NCBI RefSeq assembly: GCF_945859705.1
Contig: NC_079137.1
Span: 76,964,277-77,028,276 of the forward strand
Origin: Episyrphus balteatus
Taxonomy: Eukaryota > Arthropoda > Insecta > Diptera > Syrphidae
DNA length: 64,000 nucleotides
Direction: 5' to 3'
Numbering within the stretch: the first letter of the stretch is position 1; each line of letters opens with the position of its first letter. Below, in pieces: positions 34,041 through 47,240 of this stretch. The notes under the pieces were generated by a model. The model saw only the letters and a program-made list of their open reading frames with translations. It did no database searches and was not told where the DNA came from. Made by a program: the position numbers and the translations under genes.

Positions 34041-36296
34041 AAGTCATGCACTAATTTTTTTTCATATTTCTTAGTTTAAAAAAATGAAGAAAATCTGTCG
34101 ATTTCCGAGAGTAAAATTGCTAACGTCCCGCCTAATGACAAAAATTTCATTTTTAAATTCTCAAATTCCTTCAATTTATTGCTAAGATATAATAAATCCA
34201 TGAACTTGAACACTTTACATACTTACTTTTCACCGAAATTTATTTGAAATTTAATAAAACCAAAATAATGATCTTAATAAACTCTCTCCATTCAATGCTG
34301 TGTCCTGTGTGCTGGAGAAATTAACGATTTCTAGCTAATTAACGATTCTGCCACTTAAACAAACAACTCTCATAACTTTGCTCTTAAAAAAATATATGTG
34401 TCTAATTTCTCCCTTTTTTACAATCTAACACTTAAAATAAAACCTTTTATTTCAAAACAACAACCCAACCAATTTCTTCTCAACCCATTTCTCTCCTCTC
34501 GAAATTGACCAATTATTGACATCAAACCAAATTGTTCGAAAAGAAGAGAATCCCCTCTCTCTTTCTGACAAAGTGGCTACTAAATTTTCGCAACCATTTC
34601 ATATTTATGTCATTCTAACGACAAATTAGTAACAAATGTGAATAAAACCTTCAACAAAATCCCAATTTATTGCCTCTTTCTAAACAAGTCTTGCCATCAC
34701 ATCAACCAGCCCAGCACAGTGTTGAAGTGCTGATGTGTCTACATCTCTTTCCCCCCTTTTTTAAGAGACTCCTCTCTCTTTCATTCATCAGACTACCGAC
34801 GACTGCTTTATATTTTTGGAATGACCATAGCTCACAAGTTTATTAGAATTTACGAATGTGCAAGAAACGTTTTAATTGAATACTCAAAGCCGGCAAAGCA
34901 ACCACACCCCACCACCACACTAAAGAGGTGAATATTGACCCACCATCACGTCTAGGCCCGGCCATTTCGTTTGAGGGTCTCTTTTTCGTCGGCGGCGGCC
35001 ATTTCCATAAAATACCAATAAAGTCGCCCGCTTTACGAGCCTCTCTATAGCCAGTCGATGAACGACGATGATGATGGTGATCGGTGGTGGAGGTGAATAG
35101 GGGGGAAAAAATGGTCCTGCAGATGCCTATACTTGGTCCTCCAAATCTCGAGGAGGTGTATACTACACTCGTATAGTCTCTGTGCTCCTTCATGTGAGAT
35201 TCTAGTTATTAATTCTGTCCAGAGATTCAGTCTATGTGTGTTGTGTGTGCCTGTTAATTAAATTTAACTTGAAGTCTAGAAAAAGAGAGAGCTTGGGAGC
35301 TAGACAAAAAAAAGTCCTGGACAAGGTGGCGTTTTTTTTTCCTTTACCGCCGCGAAAGGGAATACCAACAAAATAATTAAAAAGAAAAAAAAAAATGGAA
35401 GAAGAAAACTAATGAAAAAAATAAAGGACAACGACTAGGATGACGAGGAACACACCTGTTACCACCTTTTTTTCTTATTTTTCTTCCTAAAGGATCGTCG
35501 GTGGTTCCCGTTCGGGTTTGAGGGGGGATTATTTAATTAAAAATTAAAGAAGCTGCTTTCGAATGAGCAACAAACGAGTGGAAGAAGACGAGAAGAAGAT
35601 AAAAATTCCCAAGCCCTCCAAAAGGTACAAGTCGAGAATATATAGACCCTGACTGTACACCAAGTCGTACCTACTCTTTCTAGGTTTTTTTTTCATTAAT
35701 TAGTGATGTTTTTAATGTCCCGTGATTTACAACAGCCGGGACAACTACAACAGGACATGGTGGACGAGAAGCTGCTATATTATATAAAGGAGACGATGAG
35801 GCATGAGTTGAAAGATGAAAAAAATAAAAGAGAATGGGGGTCCTGGGAAATTATAAGGGGTGGCTTGTGTTAATTGTAATTTAATTTTGGAATCAATTTG
35901 TATTTTATTGCCTGAGTTATGATCACAGTTAACGTATTTTTGCACTGCCCGCACTAATTGGAGAATCATTCACAGAAGTTGGTAGGCAGGCAGGGTAGGT
36001 AATTTATTTTATTTTTTTTTTTCGTATTTTATTTTTCATACTTTTACTGGTTTTAGTGGTAAATTAGTCAAATAAATAAAGTTTAGTGCATTTGTTTTTG
36101 TTAATTATTAAACGATTTGGATTTAATTGGATGGGAATAACAAAAAACAAAATTGTGTAAATTATTTAATGGATTGTCATAAAACACTGATACTGTCCAC
36201 CTAAATGGAGGTCTATTAGCAGGTTTTACTGTTTTTTTTTTTGTCAACTTTTAAATAGATTTTTCCATACGATAATTCACGAAAGTAAAAATTTAA
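34041..36296. other. Noncoding; balanced block at 34.8-35.8 kb
   Basis: Between about 34800 and 35800 the base composition is more balanced, with GAT/GAC microsatellite sequence and several AGGACA/TGTCC words. The 116-codon minus frame at 34843-35193 has no recognisable domain and overlaps the microsatellite. No exon or promoter could be fixed. Confidence 0.4.
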
Positions 36297-37773
36297 GACC
36301 CTATGGAAAAAAAAATTAGGTAGATAATAACGAAACTACCCATTTATTTTTTGTTTTTTTTTTTCGAAACATTTCAGAAAAAAAAATTTTTTTCTTTTAC
36401 CTATAGATTTAAGACCCTACTAAAAAATATTTACAGAAATGTAAAAATTCAACAAAATATTAATTTGTCTTTTGTTTGTATTGTGAAAGAAACAAATGCT
36501 ATGAAGAATGTTTTTCTTTCGAATTGTTTTAAAGAATTCAGAGATTTAGGACCCTATTGATTTTATTTCCACTGAAGATTAGATACACTTGATAAACTTA
36601 ACTTTCAAAACATTTCAAAGTTTTTTTTTTTTTTTTTTTTTAGATTTAAGAAAATATCGAAAAGGCATTATGACCTTACAAAAATTAGAATTTGTAAAAT
36701 GTAATTGAAATTGCATTTATTAAAATCTGACATCATGAATTCAGTTCGAAAAGCCTCTTCTATGAGGCTATGTTTTTTATATATATATATATAGAATTTA
36801 CGACCCTATCAAAAATACGAAGCCATGCCATGTTTCCGGTAGGAGATTTGTGAAACTGAATACAGCAAAAAAAAAAAATACCTTGAAATCATATGTTTTG
36901 TGAAAAAAGGTGTAATTTAGATTAAATATATTAGGGTCTTAAGAATTAGTTTTTTTTTTAGTGCCTAATAAACCAATGAAAATTGCTCATAAAATTTTAT
37001 TTAACTTTATTCAGATAAAAAATATTTAATACCTAATTTTTTAAATATTTTTTTCGGACCCTATTCAAAAATATCCCTCAACTCCAGAATGAAAAGTTAT
37101 GGCTTAACCAAAACGTCTATTTACACATACCAGGAACTTTTATCATATTTGGTTGTTAAGGTATTTCGATTTTAAAAGTTGGAGATTTAGGACCCCATTA
37201 GTTTGAAGCGTTTCAGACAACTTTTCTCAGGGGTAAATGCTACATTTATATATCTTTATAATTGATATAATAAAACATTTTTATTAAGTACTAAATACAT
37301 ATTCAAAATGGTTATTCTAAAACAAATTGACCATTTAGGGGCTTAAAAGTATAATTTCGCAATACTTCTTAAAAAAGTGTTCGAGTTGTAGGTACAGAGT
37401 TTAAGAAGTATTTGCGAAGAATAAAACCTTTTTTGTAGTCTTAAAAATCTATTTTAAAAGTACCATTTTAGGGGCGAAACACCTAAATTGAAAAAAGTTT
37501 TTTGTTATTTGGGACCCTACCAAAATAAGTACTTCTTCTACTCATAAAATTATAAAACTCTTAAGAGATCTCACAATTTAATTAACTGCGTAAGTTTTGA
37601 ATAAGTATTTTCATAATATACTTGAGACCTTATAAAATTATACCTGTTACTAAAGGTATTTCCACAATTCTTGAAGAAAGGCTCTAACTATGTCACAAAT
37701 TTAGTTTTTTTTTGTTTATTTTTAAACTCAATACTTAACTGGTCATTTCTTAACACCTTTATCGTCTTAGACC
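36297..37773 (+). repeat. GGACC-box phased array, block c
   Basis: A TTTAGGACCCTATAAAA-like box recurs with cores at 36297, 36413, 36550, 36672, 36802, 36935 (reversed), 37057, 37191, about 37338 and 37471 (GGGGC forms), 37513, 37626 and 37770. Apart from the extra copy at 37513, steps run 116-155 bp over about 1.5 kb. The intervening DNA is not visibly similar, so phase and box are all that remain. TTTAGGACC is exact at 36545 and 37186. Confidence 0.75.
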
Positions 37774-39839
37774 CTATTAGGCAAATAATTCAAATAATTC
37801 TTTAAAAAAAATATACAAATTCTATTTTTATTATTATTATTATTTATCCTTAAGCCAACAACTATTACCGTTCTTCTGGATAATCCACATACTTTTTACT
37901 GACTTGTAATTTTCATACATGCAACTCCATATATCCCAGAATCTCAATAAAAGTAATGTTGGCAAATTTAGTCCCGTTCAACTCCAAAAAAGCTTCCCAT
38001 GGCTTTGCGGCGGTAAAACTTCACAGACAATGTTTTTTGTTTTGTTTCTATATGACCGACACAGTTGCAAGTAGCAATATCCGTATCCGTATGGAATTAT
38101 AGTTTGCTCGCCCGCGCTTTAAAGTCACTTGGTTCTCTCTCCCCAAAATGGAAATCCACTCCAATTTCTATTTTGCCAATAAATTTGCTGTTATGTGTAG
38201 CGAAAGTTTGTCCACCGACCGACGACAACCAACGATGGCAATGTGCGGTAATGCCATAATAAGTATCTCTCCCTCTTTCTCTGTCTCTGTGTATTATCTA
38301 TCGTGGGTCAAACAATTTGCATAGAGAGACAAGCGCGGTACAACTCCAAGCGCGTTGTTGATCATCATCCACTTCAACAGTTTTTGGAGGCTTCCAGGTA
38401 TATAACAAATGCCCTCTATTCATACTCTTATAGACGCCTCCTGCTCTATTCATTTAAGACCCCCACAAAAACAACAACAGTGTCTCTCTCTCTATGTGAA
38501 TTTAGCTCCCGCTGAGATGGCATGCCAAAGCAAAGTACCGCCAGTCAAATGACTTACATTTCCACACTGTGGAGCCCCCCCCCCCCCCATTCCGTCCCCA
38601 AAGCGAGTGCAACTCGACTGTAATTCGACCGAAAAAGGCTTAAAGCCGAATTATTTTCACACCGCGGTGCTAAAATAAAAATAAAATAATTTCAGCACAT
38701 TCAGAATGCGGTCATAAATAAAATGGAAATGGCCAAAGTGCTGGCAAAAGAGCCACCTTCAAAGCCATCACAAACCTAACCATAGAAAACAACGGGAGGC
38801 AGGAGTTGGTGGTCGACAGCGGTGGTAAGAGGAAATAATGGCCAAAAGGCAGACCGCTGCACTACTCGCGAGCTGGCTGGACGGTTTGGGAGACGACATG
38901 TCCCAATCTAATGCACCACGAAAGTCATTTGGTCTTCTGCTGGATGTTAGGCTTGAATTTCTCCCCCTCACACCCTCACACTCATAGAACATTTTGGTTG
39001 TATGGGGAACAATGAATGCATCGAAATCGATGTTCCCTCGACTCGACTATAAGGAGGCAAATTCTCTAGGAGCTTGTCTCCGCGCGCAACGGTATCACAA
39101 GCTTCTCGCTCTCAAGCCCAAAAGAGGAAGTGAATTTTTAATTGGTAAGTTGCAATTGCGAGGGGTTTTTCGGAGAAGGAGGAGGAAATCGGCAGTGGCG
39201 GTGGACATTAAAGGATTCTCGCAAAATGTTTTATGGGAATTCTAGAACATATTGCAGTGGTTTGGTGATGCTGCTGGTGCTGGTGCTAGGATGATTCCAT
39301 TGGGAGAGTATATGGATACGATATAGGACTTGTGGGAGAGAAAGGGTAGATATTTGAAAAAAAAAAAGATATCTTGTGTCATCCTGATGCAGCCTTTGGG
39401 GAGTTAACATTCGAGCGTTTATCTCGCGCTCTTCTGTTGGAATATTAATTACCACTGCGCGTTGATGACAAATTAATAGATTTATTGCTGAAATAATAGC
39501 ACCACAAATGCACTGATGGCAAACCGCCTAAAGGGTTAAAGGGTGATATGGATCGAGTCAGGAGAAGGAGGAAGCATTTGTTGGACCATGTAGAATAGGG
39601 TTCGTTATCTGATCTGGAATTATTGTAATTTACTGGTTTTAGGGACATAAATGGAAGAGTGTTTGATTTTTTTTTTAAACGCTCTGTTGAGCTTGTAGAA
39701 CTGCAAACAAGTAGATTGGTTGAAATTAAATATAATTTGTTTTTTGTTTTAAATTTGGGGTACTTATTTCGACACACAAGTCAATTTTTAATATTCAACA
39801 CCTAAAACTGTCAATTGACAATTTTATAGGGTCTAAAAA
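37774..39839. other. Noncoding; balanced block with C homopolymer
   Basis: From about 38040 to 39480 composition is more balanced. A run of 14 C lies at 38575-38588. Frames at 38065-38515, 38768-38992 and 38994-39245 show no known domain. Regulatory or untranslated-exon content is possible but not demonstrated. Confidence 0.4.
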
Positions 39840-41439
39840 AGTATCACCCTTGATGAAAATATTCGAAGTTTAAGATTTTCTTATCACAAAAGAGGGACTT
39901 TTGCTTGATATATATGGAATGTCATGAAACTATAAATTAAGACCTCAATATGTTCGAACCATTAATGTTATGATTTTTTTTTCACAGTAAATTCGTTTTT
40001 ATAGATTCCTTAACTTTTAAAAAATTTCATAGTTTTGTGATTAATGAATAGTCTAAACGATTGTTTCAGCATTTATTTCAAAAAATTCATGGGGTCTCAA
40101 ATATGAGATAGACTGTAAGAATACTAAAAATGTTTTGGTTTTCAATTTGAATGGTAGACGGTTAGGTTTTTAGTTTAATGACTCCAACTCTATTGGATAT
40201 TAAGAAGTAATTTGGAATTATATTTTAAGACCCTAAAATGGTCAAGACACTTTCAAGAAAAAAATTTAAACTTTTGATATGTATAGAAGATTTAATTTTG
40301 CTGTACATATTCCTCAAAAACCTCAATCTGAATTAGGTTTTATTGGTAAGTTTGATCAGGGTCCTAAAATTTTTAACTTGTGGTTAAAATATTGCGCAAA
40401 CTAAACACCTCAGAAACTTTAAATTTTTTGATCTGAATAATGTTTGTGGTATGTTTCTGTTTCGTTTCTTTATAGTGTATATTTTATTTGATTTGATCTA
40501 ATGTTTCAAAAATTTTGTGGGGTCCAAAATTCTGGAGGTTTAAAAAAGCTTAGCTTGTTTTCAGAGTTAAGTTCTTGGCTATTGAATCTATATTTAGGGT
40601 CCTAAATCAACACATATACAAGAAATTATACTCATTTGCAAAATTTAACTATGGGGTCCTAAAAAAAATTATTTATATATTAACATGTGGTTAAAATATT
40701 GCGCAAGCTAATTTTTGTACCTGGACAATTTTTGTAGTTTGTTGTCTGTTTAGTTTCGTAATAATGTATATTTTATTTGATTTAATCTTATGTTTCAAAA
40801 ATTTTGTGGGTCCAAAATCTGTAATTACAAAAATGTTTGATCTTTTTCACAGTTAAGCTCTTGGTTTTTGGATCTTTATTTAGGATGCTGAATGAACAAA
40901 ATACAGGAAGCTATATTAATTTGCAAAACTTGTCTATAGGGTCCTAAAAAAAATATTTATATATTAAAATGTGGCTATAATAATACTGCGCAGACTTATC
41001 TCAGAAACTTCCCTTTTTTTGATCTGAATAATTTAATCTTATGTATGTTTTAAAACATTTTTTGAGGTCCAAAAACTTAAGGTAAAAAATATTGTTTTCA
41101 TGGTTAAGCTCTTGGTTTTTGGATCTATATTAAGGGTCCTAAATGAACACATATACAAGAAGTTTTGCAAAGTTTGTCTATAGGGTCCTAAATCTGATAA
41201 AAAATATCATTTGTATGTTTTGATAGGTAAACAGCGTGTATTTGTTCTTGTGACATTACCTGAGCGAATAGGATTATTTGTCTTTTCAAAAAACTTCTGA
41301 GGTCTCGGATACTCGTATAAATTTCAAAGACGTTTTTTTGTTTCATTATGTACCAAAAACAGATATGAATTTATTTTTAATTAATATACCCCCCAATCGT
41401 CACTATATACTATGCATAGCCATTTTAAACTTAAGACCT
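39840..41439 (-). repeat. GGACC-box phased array, block d, with about 290-bp tandem units
   Basis: Here the box is mostly reversed (TAGGGTCCTAAAAAAA). Cores lie at 39840, 39941, 40093, 40229, 40360, 40521, 40598, 40655, 40809, 40940, 41066, 41135, 41184, 41301 and 41436. GGTCCTAAA is exact six times between 40360 and 41192. Unlike the other blocks, longer similarity survives: AAATATTGCGCAA-like words near 40386, 40695 and 40980 and GTTAAGCTCTTGG-like words near 40567, 40853 and 41104 show three tandem units of about 250-310 bp, each spanning roughly two box phases. Confidence 0.78.
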
Positions 41440-43687
41440 CTGGACATCCCCACTGTAAAAATCAAACTTTTTCATATACCTAACCTTTTTTAACCTCAGC
41501 AAGTAAAACAAATTAAAAATTCTTTTCAAACAACTCGATAATTTTTCTTCATAAAAAAGTGATTCCCAAAGCTTTTCATCCTCTTTAAAACTTAATCCCC
41601 AAACTCCTTAGCCTCTTAAAAAAAAATTTAAAGAAGATTTTCAAATGCCCTTTTTCCTTTAGTTGATTTAAATTTACAGTTATTACCACAAAATGAAGTG
41701 AATTTTTAGGGATATGGAATAATATTTAATTCCAACACCCTGCATAACCTAAGGGTGCAGGCCAGATTACACATACACACAGTATACCCTTTAACTTTAA
41801 AGTTGAACCCATCTCGCCTTTGGGGCCACTATGGCTGGCAATGGCAATGCGGTACTTTTTTGATATTCTTGTCCAGGTACCAGTTTTCTCTTTTAAATAA
41901 TTAAATCCCTTTTGCAATAATAGAGGTGTATTTTATGGTATTTGGCCCTGAGAAAAGCTTTTCGTATAGTGTTTCACTCTCTCATATAGTTTAGTTGTTC
42001 CAAACTTGTTCACCTGGGCAAAACTAAATTTATAACCCAAACTTACCATCGTCTAAGGAGGACGATTGAAAAATATACAAACCAAAAAAAGAAAAAAAAA
42101 ATAGTAAGAGACCATTCCATTCTTTTTATATGGAACGCGATGTTCTTTTTCGTGTGGCATGCCACAAGGGTCCACATCCACACCACATCAGCTATACAAC
42201 CCACTACGTATGGTTACGATTTCAGTTCATATCACTTACGTGATGTGAATTTCAATTAGAATAAGCGATGGTTTTGGAGAATTTATTTCTCCAATGCACC
42301 TTCTCCATCTTTCAAAATGTATGTACGAGGGGGATGTATACGTTACGATACGATACGAGTGTAATGTGAGCAATGGCTCCCAATTGGTGCTACTAATGCG
42401 AGCATTTTTATACTTTAACCATTTTTTTTTTCTTTTTCTGACTGAAGCTTCTTAACCGAAATAATATAAGAACACAGAGAGAGAGCGAGATCGAATCGAG
42501 ACAATTTAATGGCCATTAAGTGATACATTCACGTAATTTTATTTCCTTAAAAAAAATCCTGTTCACTTTGGTTTGGTTTTTACCTACCTTTTGGTTAAGC
42601 TTGGAGCACGGCGCGCTCCACCCTTAAAATATTCAAACATGCAAGTATCGACAAATTATTTTCAAAGAGACCATTCCCGGTTATCAAACTCCTTACAGCC
42701 CCGCGAGTTCTTATTCCAAACTGGGGAGGTAGATTCAAAATCACGACGTGATTGTGTTCCAACTTTATACCTCGTTCCACAACCCACCATCACCTCGCAC
42801 CGTAGCACGAGTAATTCCATTCTTCTTCACCTGATGTGAATTAAATTATCGCACGATGTTTTCAAATAAAATTAAATCAAACAGAGCTCTTCGTGGAGCA
42901 GCGCAGCAAGCAAAGTCAAGAGTATAAAGAATAAAGCTAAAAATTGTATCTTTTAGATATATTTTTTTTAAAACAGTTTTTTTTAAGTATATTTTATGTA
43001 TATAGTGGAACGTGATTACTGTGTACCGTTTATGATATGCACCGAGCGCACAAATGGAGAACATTTCCATCACGATTTTGTCTGTTCTTGATGTGAAGTT
43101 TAGTTTGTGTGGTGATCGTTATCATCCGTGAGTGTGTTCCTATGGGTTTTTGATGTAGTTAAGGTTGCATTTTTTTATGTGACAATGGATACTTTAACTA
43201 CCAACAACAACAACAAACAAGAGTTAAGAAAATTTGTGTATAGTTATCGCTTGAGATTGGAGTAGTTAGTTTGGTTGGTTTGTTGTTGAATGCACAGCAG
43301 TTAATGCGCTATTTACATGGAGTGCCATTAGGTTCGCGTGTGGGACCTGCTTTGTTTGCTTAATTAGACTACTGTTTGCAGATTGGACTGCCAATGCGTG
43401 GTCGTTATAAAAATATGATTGCCACTTTGGTAAATTAACAAGAGGGATTGGTAGTTCTTTGATTATATTAAACGGGTGCGGTTTAATGGGTCTTTGTTGT
43501 TGGATAAAGGAGACTTTGTCTGAAGATTCAATTTTTTGTACACTAATTTGATTTTATATGAAAAAAATTGTGGATTGAAGCTTCTGGTTGATGTACAATG
43601 GATGGATTTTAGAGACAAAGCAAATGGGTTGCCGGAAAAAAATGTTTATTTATCTTTCTTGGGTTGAAGTTAGTTAAGTTAAGTCAA
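41440..43687. other. Noncoding, no gene recognised
   Basis: Short frames (41726-41917 minus, 42573-42839 plus) have no recognisable domain. Isolated GTTCCACAA/GTGGAAC words appear at 42774 and near 43007 ahead of the main array. A CAA microsatellite lies near 43201-43217. Confidence 0.45.
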
Positions 43688-44901
43688 TACGTTCCACAAC
43701 ATGTAATTGTCCAACTAAGGACTTTATGAAGAAAAAAAGTTTCTAGAATAGTGTTAAGAACTCTGAAAATTAGTAAATAAATAACTTTAACTCCAAATTG
43801 AACCCATGGAGTATGCAGATCAAAAAAGTTGGTTATTATTTTATAAAAAAAACTCATTTTCTCTAGAACTTAACTAATATTAGTTCTTGTTTAATTAAAA
43901 TAGCCAATTTAAAATTTGTTTTATTTCCGATTAGAAATTAAAAATCCGTATAAAATTGTGGTCGTGATAATTTCAGCGTTATGTTCCACAACCTCTATTT
44001 GGAATTTTAGTTGTTTCATTTAGCAGGAAACTGATTTTAAGAGTAGTGGATTATAATGTAGTAAGGCTGAAACGATTGTGGAACGCATTTTTTTTTATTT
44101 TTTGGCCAAGAGCTAAAAATCATCTTTATTTTAATTAGAGGACATACGTTCCACAACATGTAATTAGCCATTTTTATAGGAACAAATTGCTAAGAAAAAC
44201 TACTAATTGAACAACATCAACCCAAAAAAGGAGTTGTGGGATGAATTAATCGAGGGATTTCAGGCAAACTATTGCTTAGTTCACACGAATTGAATACAAA
44301 AGGCTTTTGGTATTTTTTGTGTAAATAAAGAAGATACTATTCACCCAATTCATCTGTTACAAAGAATGTATTGAACATTTCAGCATTACGTTCCACAAAC
44401 TTTACAATGTAATTGAATCATTAAGATCTCTTTACATGCTTTTCATTTTGAAGGAGAAAGAGATACATTTATATAACAAAAGAGAACACGAGATTTGGTT
44501 TATAGCTTTGACTCAATACTCATCATTCCTAAAATTAAGTTAAAATAGGTTCCACAATATGTAATAGAGTTACTAACGACATTTGGAGAAAATGTGACCA
44601 GGTAAAAAATGCTATGGCAGTTTGGGATAACTTGAAATTATGTCTTTTTCAAGTTGTTTAAGGAAAGTTGTGGAACAAAATATGTACGGGGTTTTCATAT
44701 TCTGTTTCGGTCAAGTAAAGTGTATTCTAAAAATATATTTTAAATTATGTTAGCCATTTATTTTTTTTTTGTGGAACCTAAATATGACTCGTTGAGTAAT
44801 GTGGAACGTGTTCATAATTTTTTTTTTACAAATGATAAATGAGTTGAGCTTAGAAGAAGCCCTAAGGAACACTGAATTTTACGTTAAAACTGCTGTGGAA
44901 C
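43688..44901. repeat. ACGTTCCACAA motif array 1
   Basis: At least ten copies of GTTCCACAA or its complement occur at 43690, 43983, 44076, 44148, 44390, 44549, 44668, 44771, 44801 and 44895, in both orientations. The copies at 43688 and 44145 share about 20 identical bases (TACGTTCCACAACATGTAAT). Between copies there is little similarity. The frame at 44799-44996 is chance. Confidence 0.7.
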
Positions 44902-46910
44902 GTATTCATATTCTATTTTCTAATACATACAAACATCTCGTAAAACGAAAATTTAATCATTCCATAGTATGTATTGAGCTATTTACCAACTTCTGAAGAA
45001 CCAAATTTGACAAAAGAAACCACTTCAACTCGAAATGGAGTCTGTGGATTGTAATGACAAAATGTTTACCCAAGCGGTTTCGCATGAATATTTCACTTTA
45101 TCACGAAGTGAACGCTAGGTGAAGGAGGTAAGGAGGATATACTAAATATACACTGTGAAAAATTATGCTGTATATATTCTTATGCTTATTGCAGTTTGGC
45201 AACCATGATTTTATTAAAACCTTTCGTTATGGTATAATAGGGAATATCTTGCTAAAAGAGGTCTTATATTTATGATATTTTTGCATTTTTATTATCCCAG
45301 CTGTGTAAGTGAGTTATTTGTATGTTTTTTGTTTATTTTCATTTTTTTGGGTAGAGATATTTATTTATTTACATTTATATGATGAGAGTGGGAGTGGTTA
45401 AGGTAAAGCCCCATTATTCATTTAAATGCATAAAGAACTTTTTTTTTTTTAAGTAGCTTACATATGTGGATTTTTGTGTCTGATTTACAATAAAAGACTT
45501 ATTTTGTGAGTGACAAAATGAAATGTTGTATATTTATTATGAATAACTCTTGTTCACAGTTGCTAGTAGCAAGTTGTCTGTCTGAATTAAACGTTATTCA
45601 TCAAAGTTTTTCAGAAGAAAGAATTTTTCAATTTGCATACCTAAAAGTACCTACTTATGATTGACAGCAATAATGAGATAACAATGCAAATTGATTTTGA
45701 AGAAATTATACTGACCGAAGACAGGTAATGCTCGATTTGATTTTTTTTTTAATCTACCGACTTGATATTAGTTTCAGGATTATCATCAGAAACAAATTCT
45801 TGGCAGTGTGCTTTTGAAGGATTTATTGTTAAACAATTTGACAGGTGATGTATGAATTTGTGATTCTTGGTATTAAAATAAATTTTTTGATCAGATCCTT
45901 GCGTCAGATTTTGAAAAATATGCAGTAATTCAAAATATTGGCATTCTTTTGACTTTTAACCGCAAATTACAAAAGGAACCTAGATTTTGAAAAAAAGTTA
46001 GGGAAAACGAACCCGGATGAAAATTAATAAAACGTACGAGTCCTTAACGATATAAGTACCAAACATGAATTTTTGATTAGCTTCTAAGACTTACATGGTT
46101 CCTTGGTTGTTGATCTTTTGTCTTCGAGTGTTACAAGTTTCACAACATAATTATAATGGGTTAATCTACTGATTTCGAAACTGAGTGTGAATTATAATAA
46201 TAAAAACTGATAGGAAAACAATTTTTTTCCATTTGACTATTTACAGATTTTAAAGACGAGGTAAGAGGAGACTTAAACTTTACTTGATCAGATCAGAAAT
46301 AAGCAAAGTAAGCTTTGAAACACGTTCGAATCTCTGGAAATAATGGAGAAAGCGGTCACAATCTTTAAAAAAAATTACGTGAGTATCTAAAAAAAAGAGC
46401 ATACAAACTGTCGAAAGAGCAAGGAAACATCAAGGGCCTTCCAAAAAGCAGGAACAAACAAGCCCCTTAATTTGTCATAAAAAAAAGGAAGAAAAGTAAA
46501 AAGGAAGATTGAATAAGTAGGGTAAGAATACAGGCCCTACAACTGCACGACATTTATAAAGCAACTAATAATATTTAGAAAAAAAAAAAAAAAAATAGAA
46601 AATTAAGTCCATACCTCAAAAGTTGTAGGTAGGGAATAATAAACTCACGATTTTTTCGAAGAGCTGGAAAAATTACCCGAATTTTTTAAGAAATATTAGA
46701 AAAAGCAGGGTCTAAATATTTTCACACAATATTACATATTCGAATTTTTTCGAAATTTTTTTTCCTGAACCAAGCTACTGTGAATTATAAAAATAAAGAA
46801 AAGCTAAACTCTAAAAATGTTTTCTCGAATGATGATGATGACGTGAGCTATGCGTGGCCAATGTTACTAGTAAAATAGGTTCATTAAAAATAAAGAAATT
46901 GCCAAACCCA
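44902..46910. other. Noncoding, no gene recognised
   Basis: AT-rich sequence with an A run near 46580-46596. No coding segment, RNA gene or convincing repeat seen. Confidence 0.45.
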
Positions 46911-47240
46911 AAGGTTATAGCTTCTATAAGACTTCGTAAAATCTTTTCTAAAAAAAAATTTTCTTATTGAAGTTTTTACTTCGTTAAAAGCTTCTCTAAT
47001 TATATGAACATGTGTTTCATGAAGGCTTAACAAATTTCGGTAAGACTTCAGAAAGTCAGTACATACCAATTAGATGAGGCAGTTGCTTCGGAAAGACTTC
47101 CTTAACAATTCTTACCAGCTTTGTAGGGCAGGTTGGTATTTTACTTATTGCAAAAAAATAATGTAAGTAAAAATCAACAGATAATTGAAAATTTTTGTAT
47201 ATACAGCTTCTGTAAAGCTTCTTTAAGATCTTACATAGAC
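46911..47240. repeat. AGCTTCTATAAGACTTCGTAA motif cluster
   Basis: Words such as AGCTTCTATAAGACTTCGTA (46918), AAAGCTTCTCT (46988), AAGACTTCAGAAAG (47042), AAGACTTCCTTAA (47090) and AGCTTCTGTAAAGCTTCTTT (47206) recur within about 330 bp. They are degenerate, with unrelated spacers. The AAGCTTCT core is also the core of the 52.3-53.4 kb array. Confidence 0.45.

Noticed and set aside
38575..38588. C homopolymer as a functional element
   Set aside because: A 14-base C run without context is best treated as a simple repeat with uncertain length.
20470..41439. TTAGG within the GGACC box as insect telomeric repeat
   Set aside because: The copies are isolated, about 130 bp apart, not tandem TTAGG; flies also lack TTAGG telomeres.
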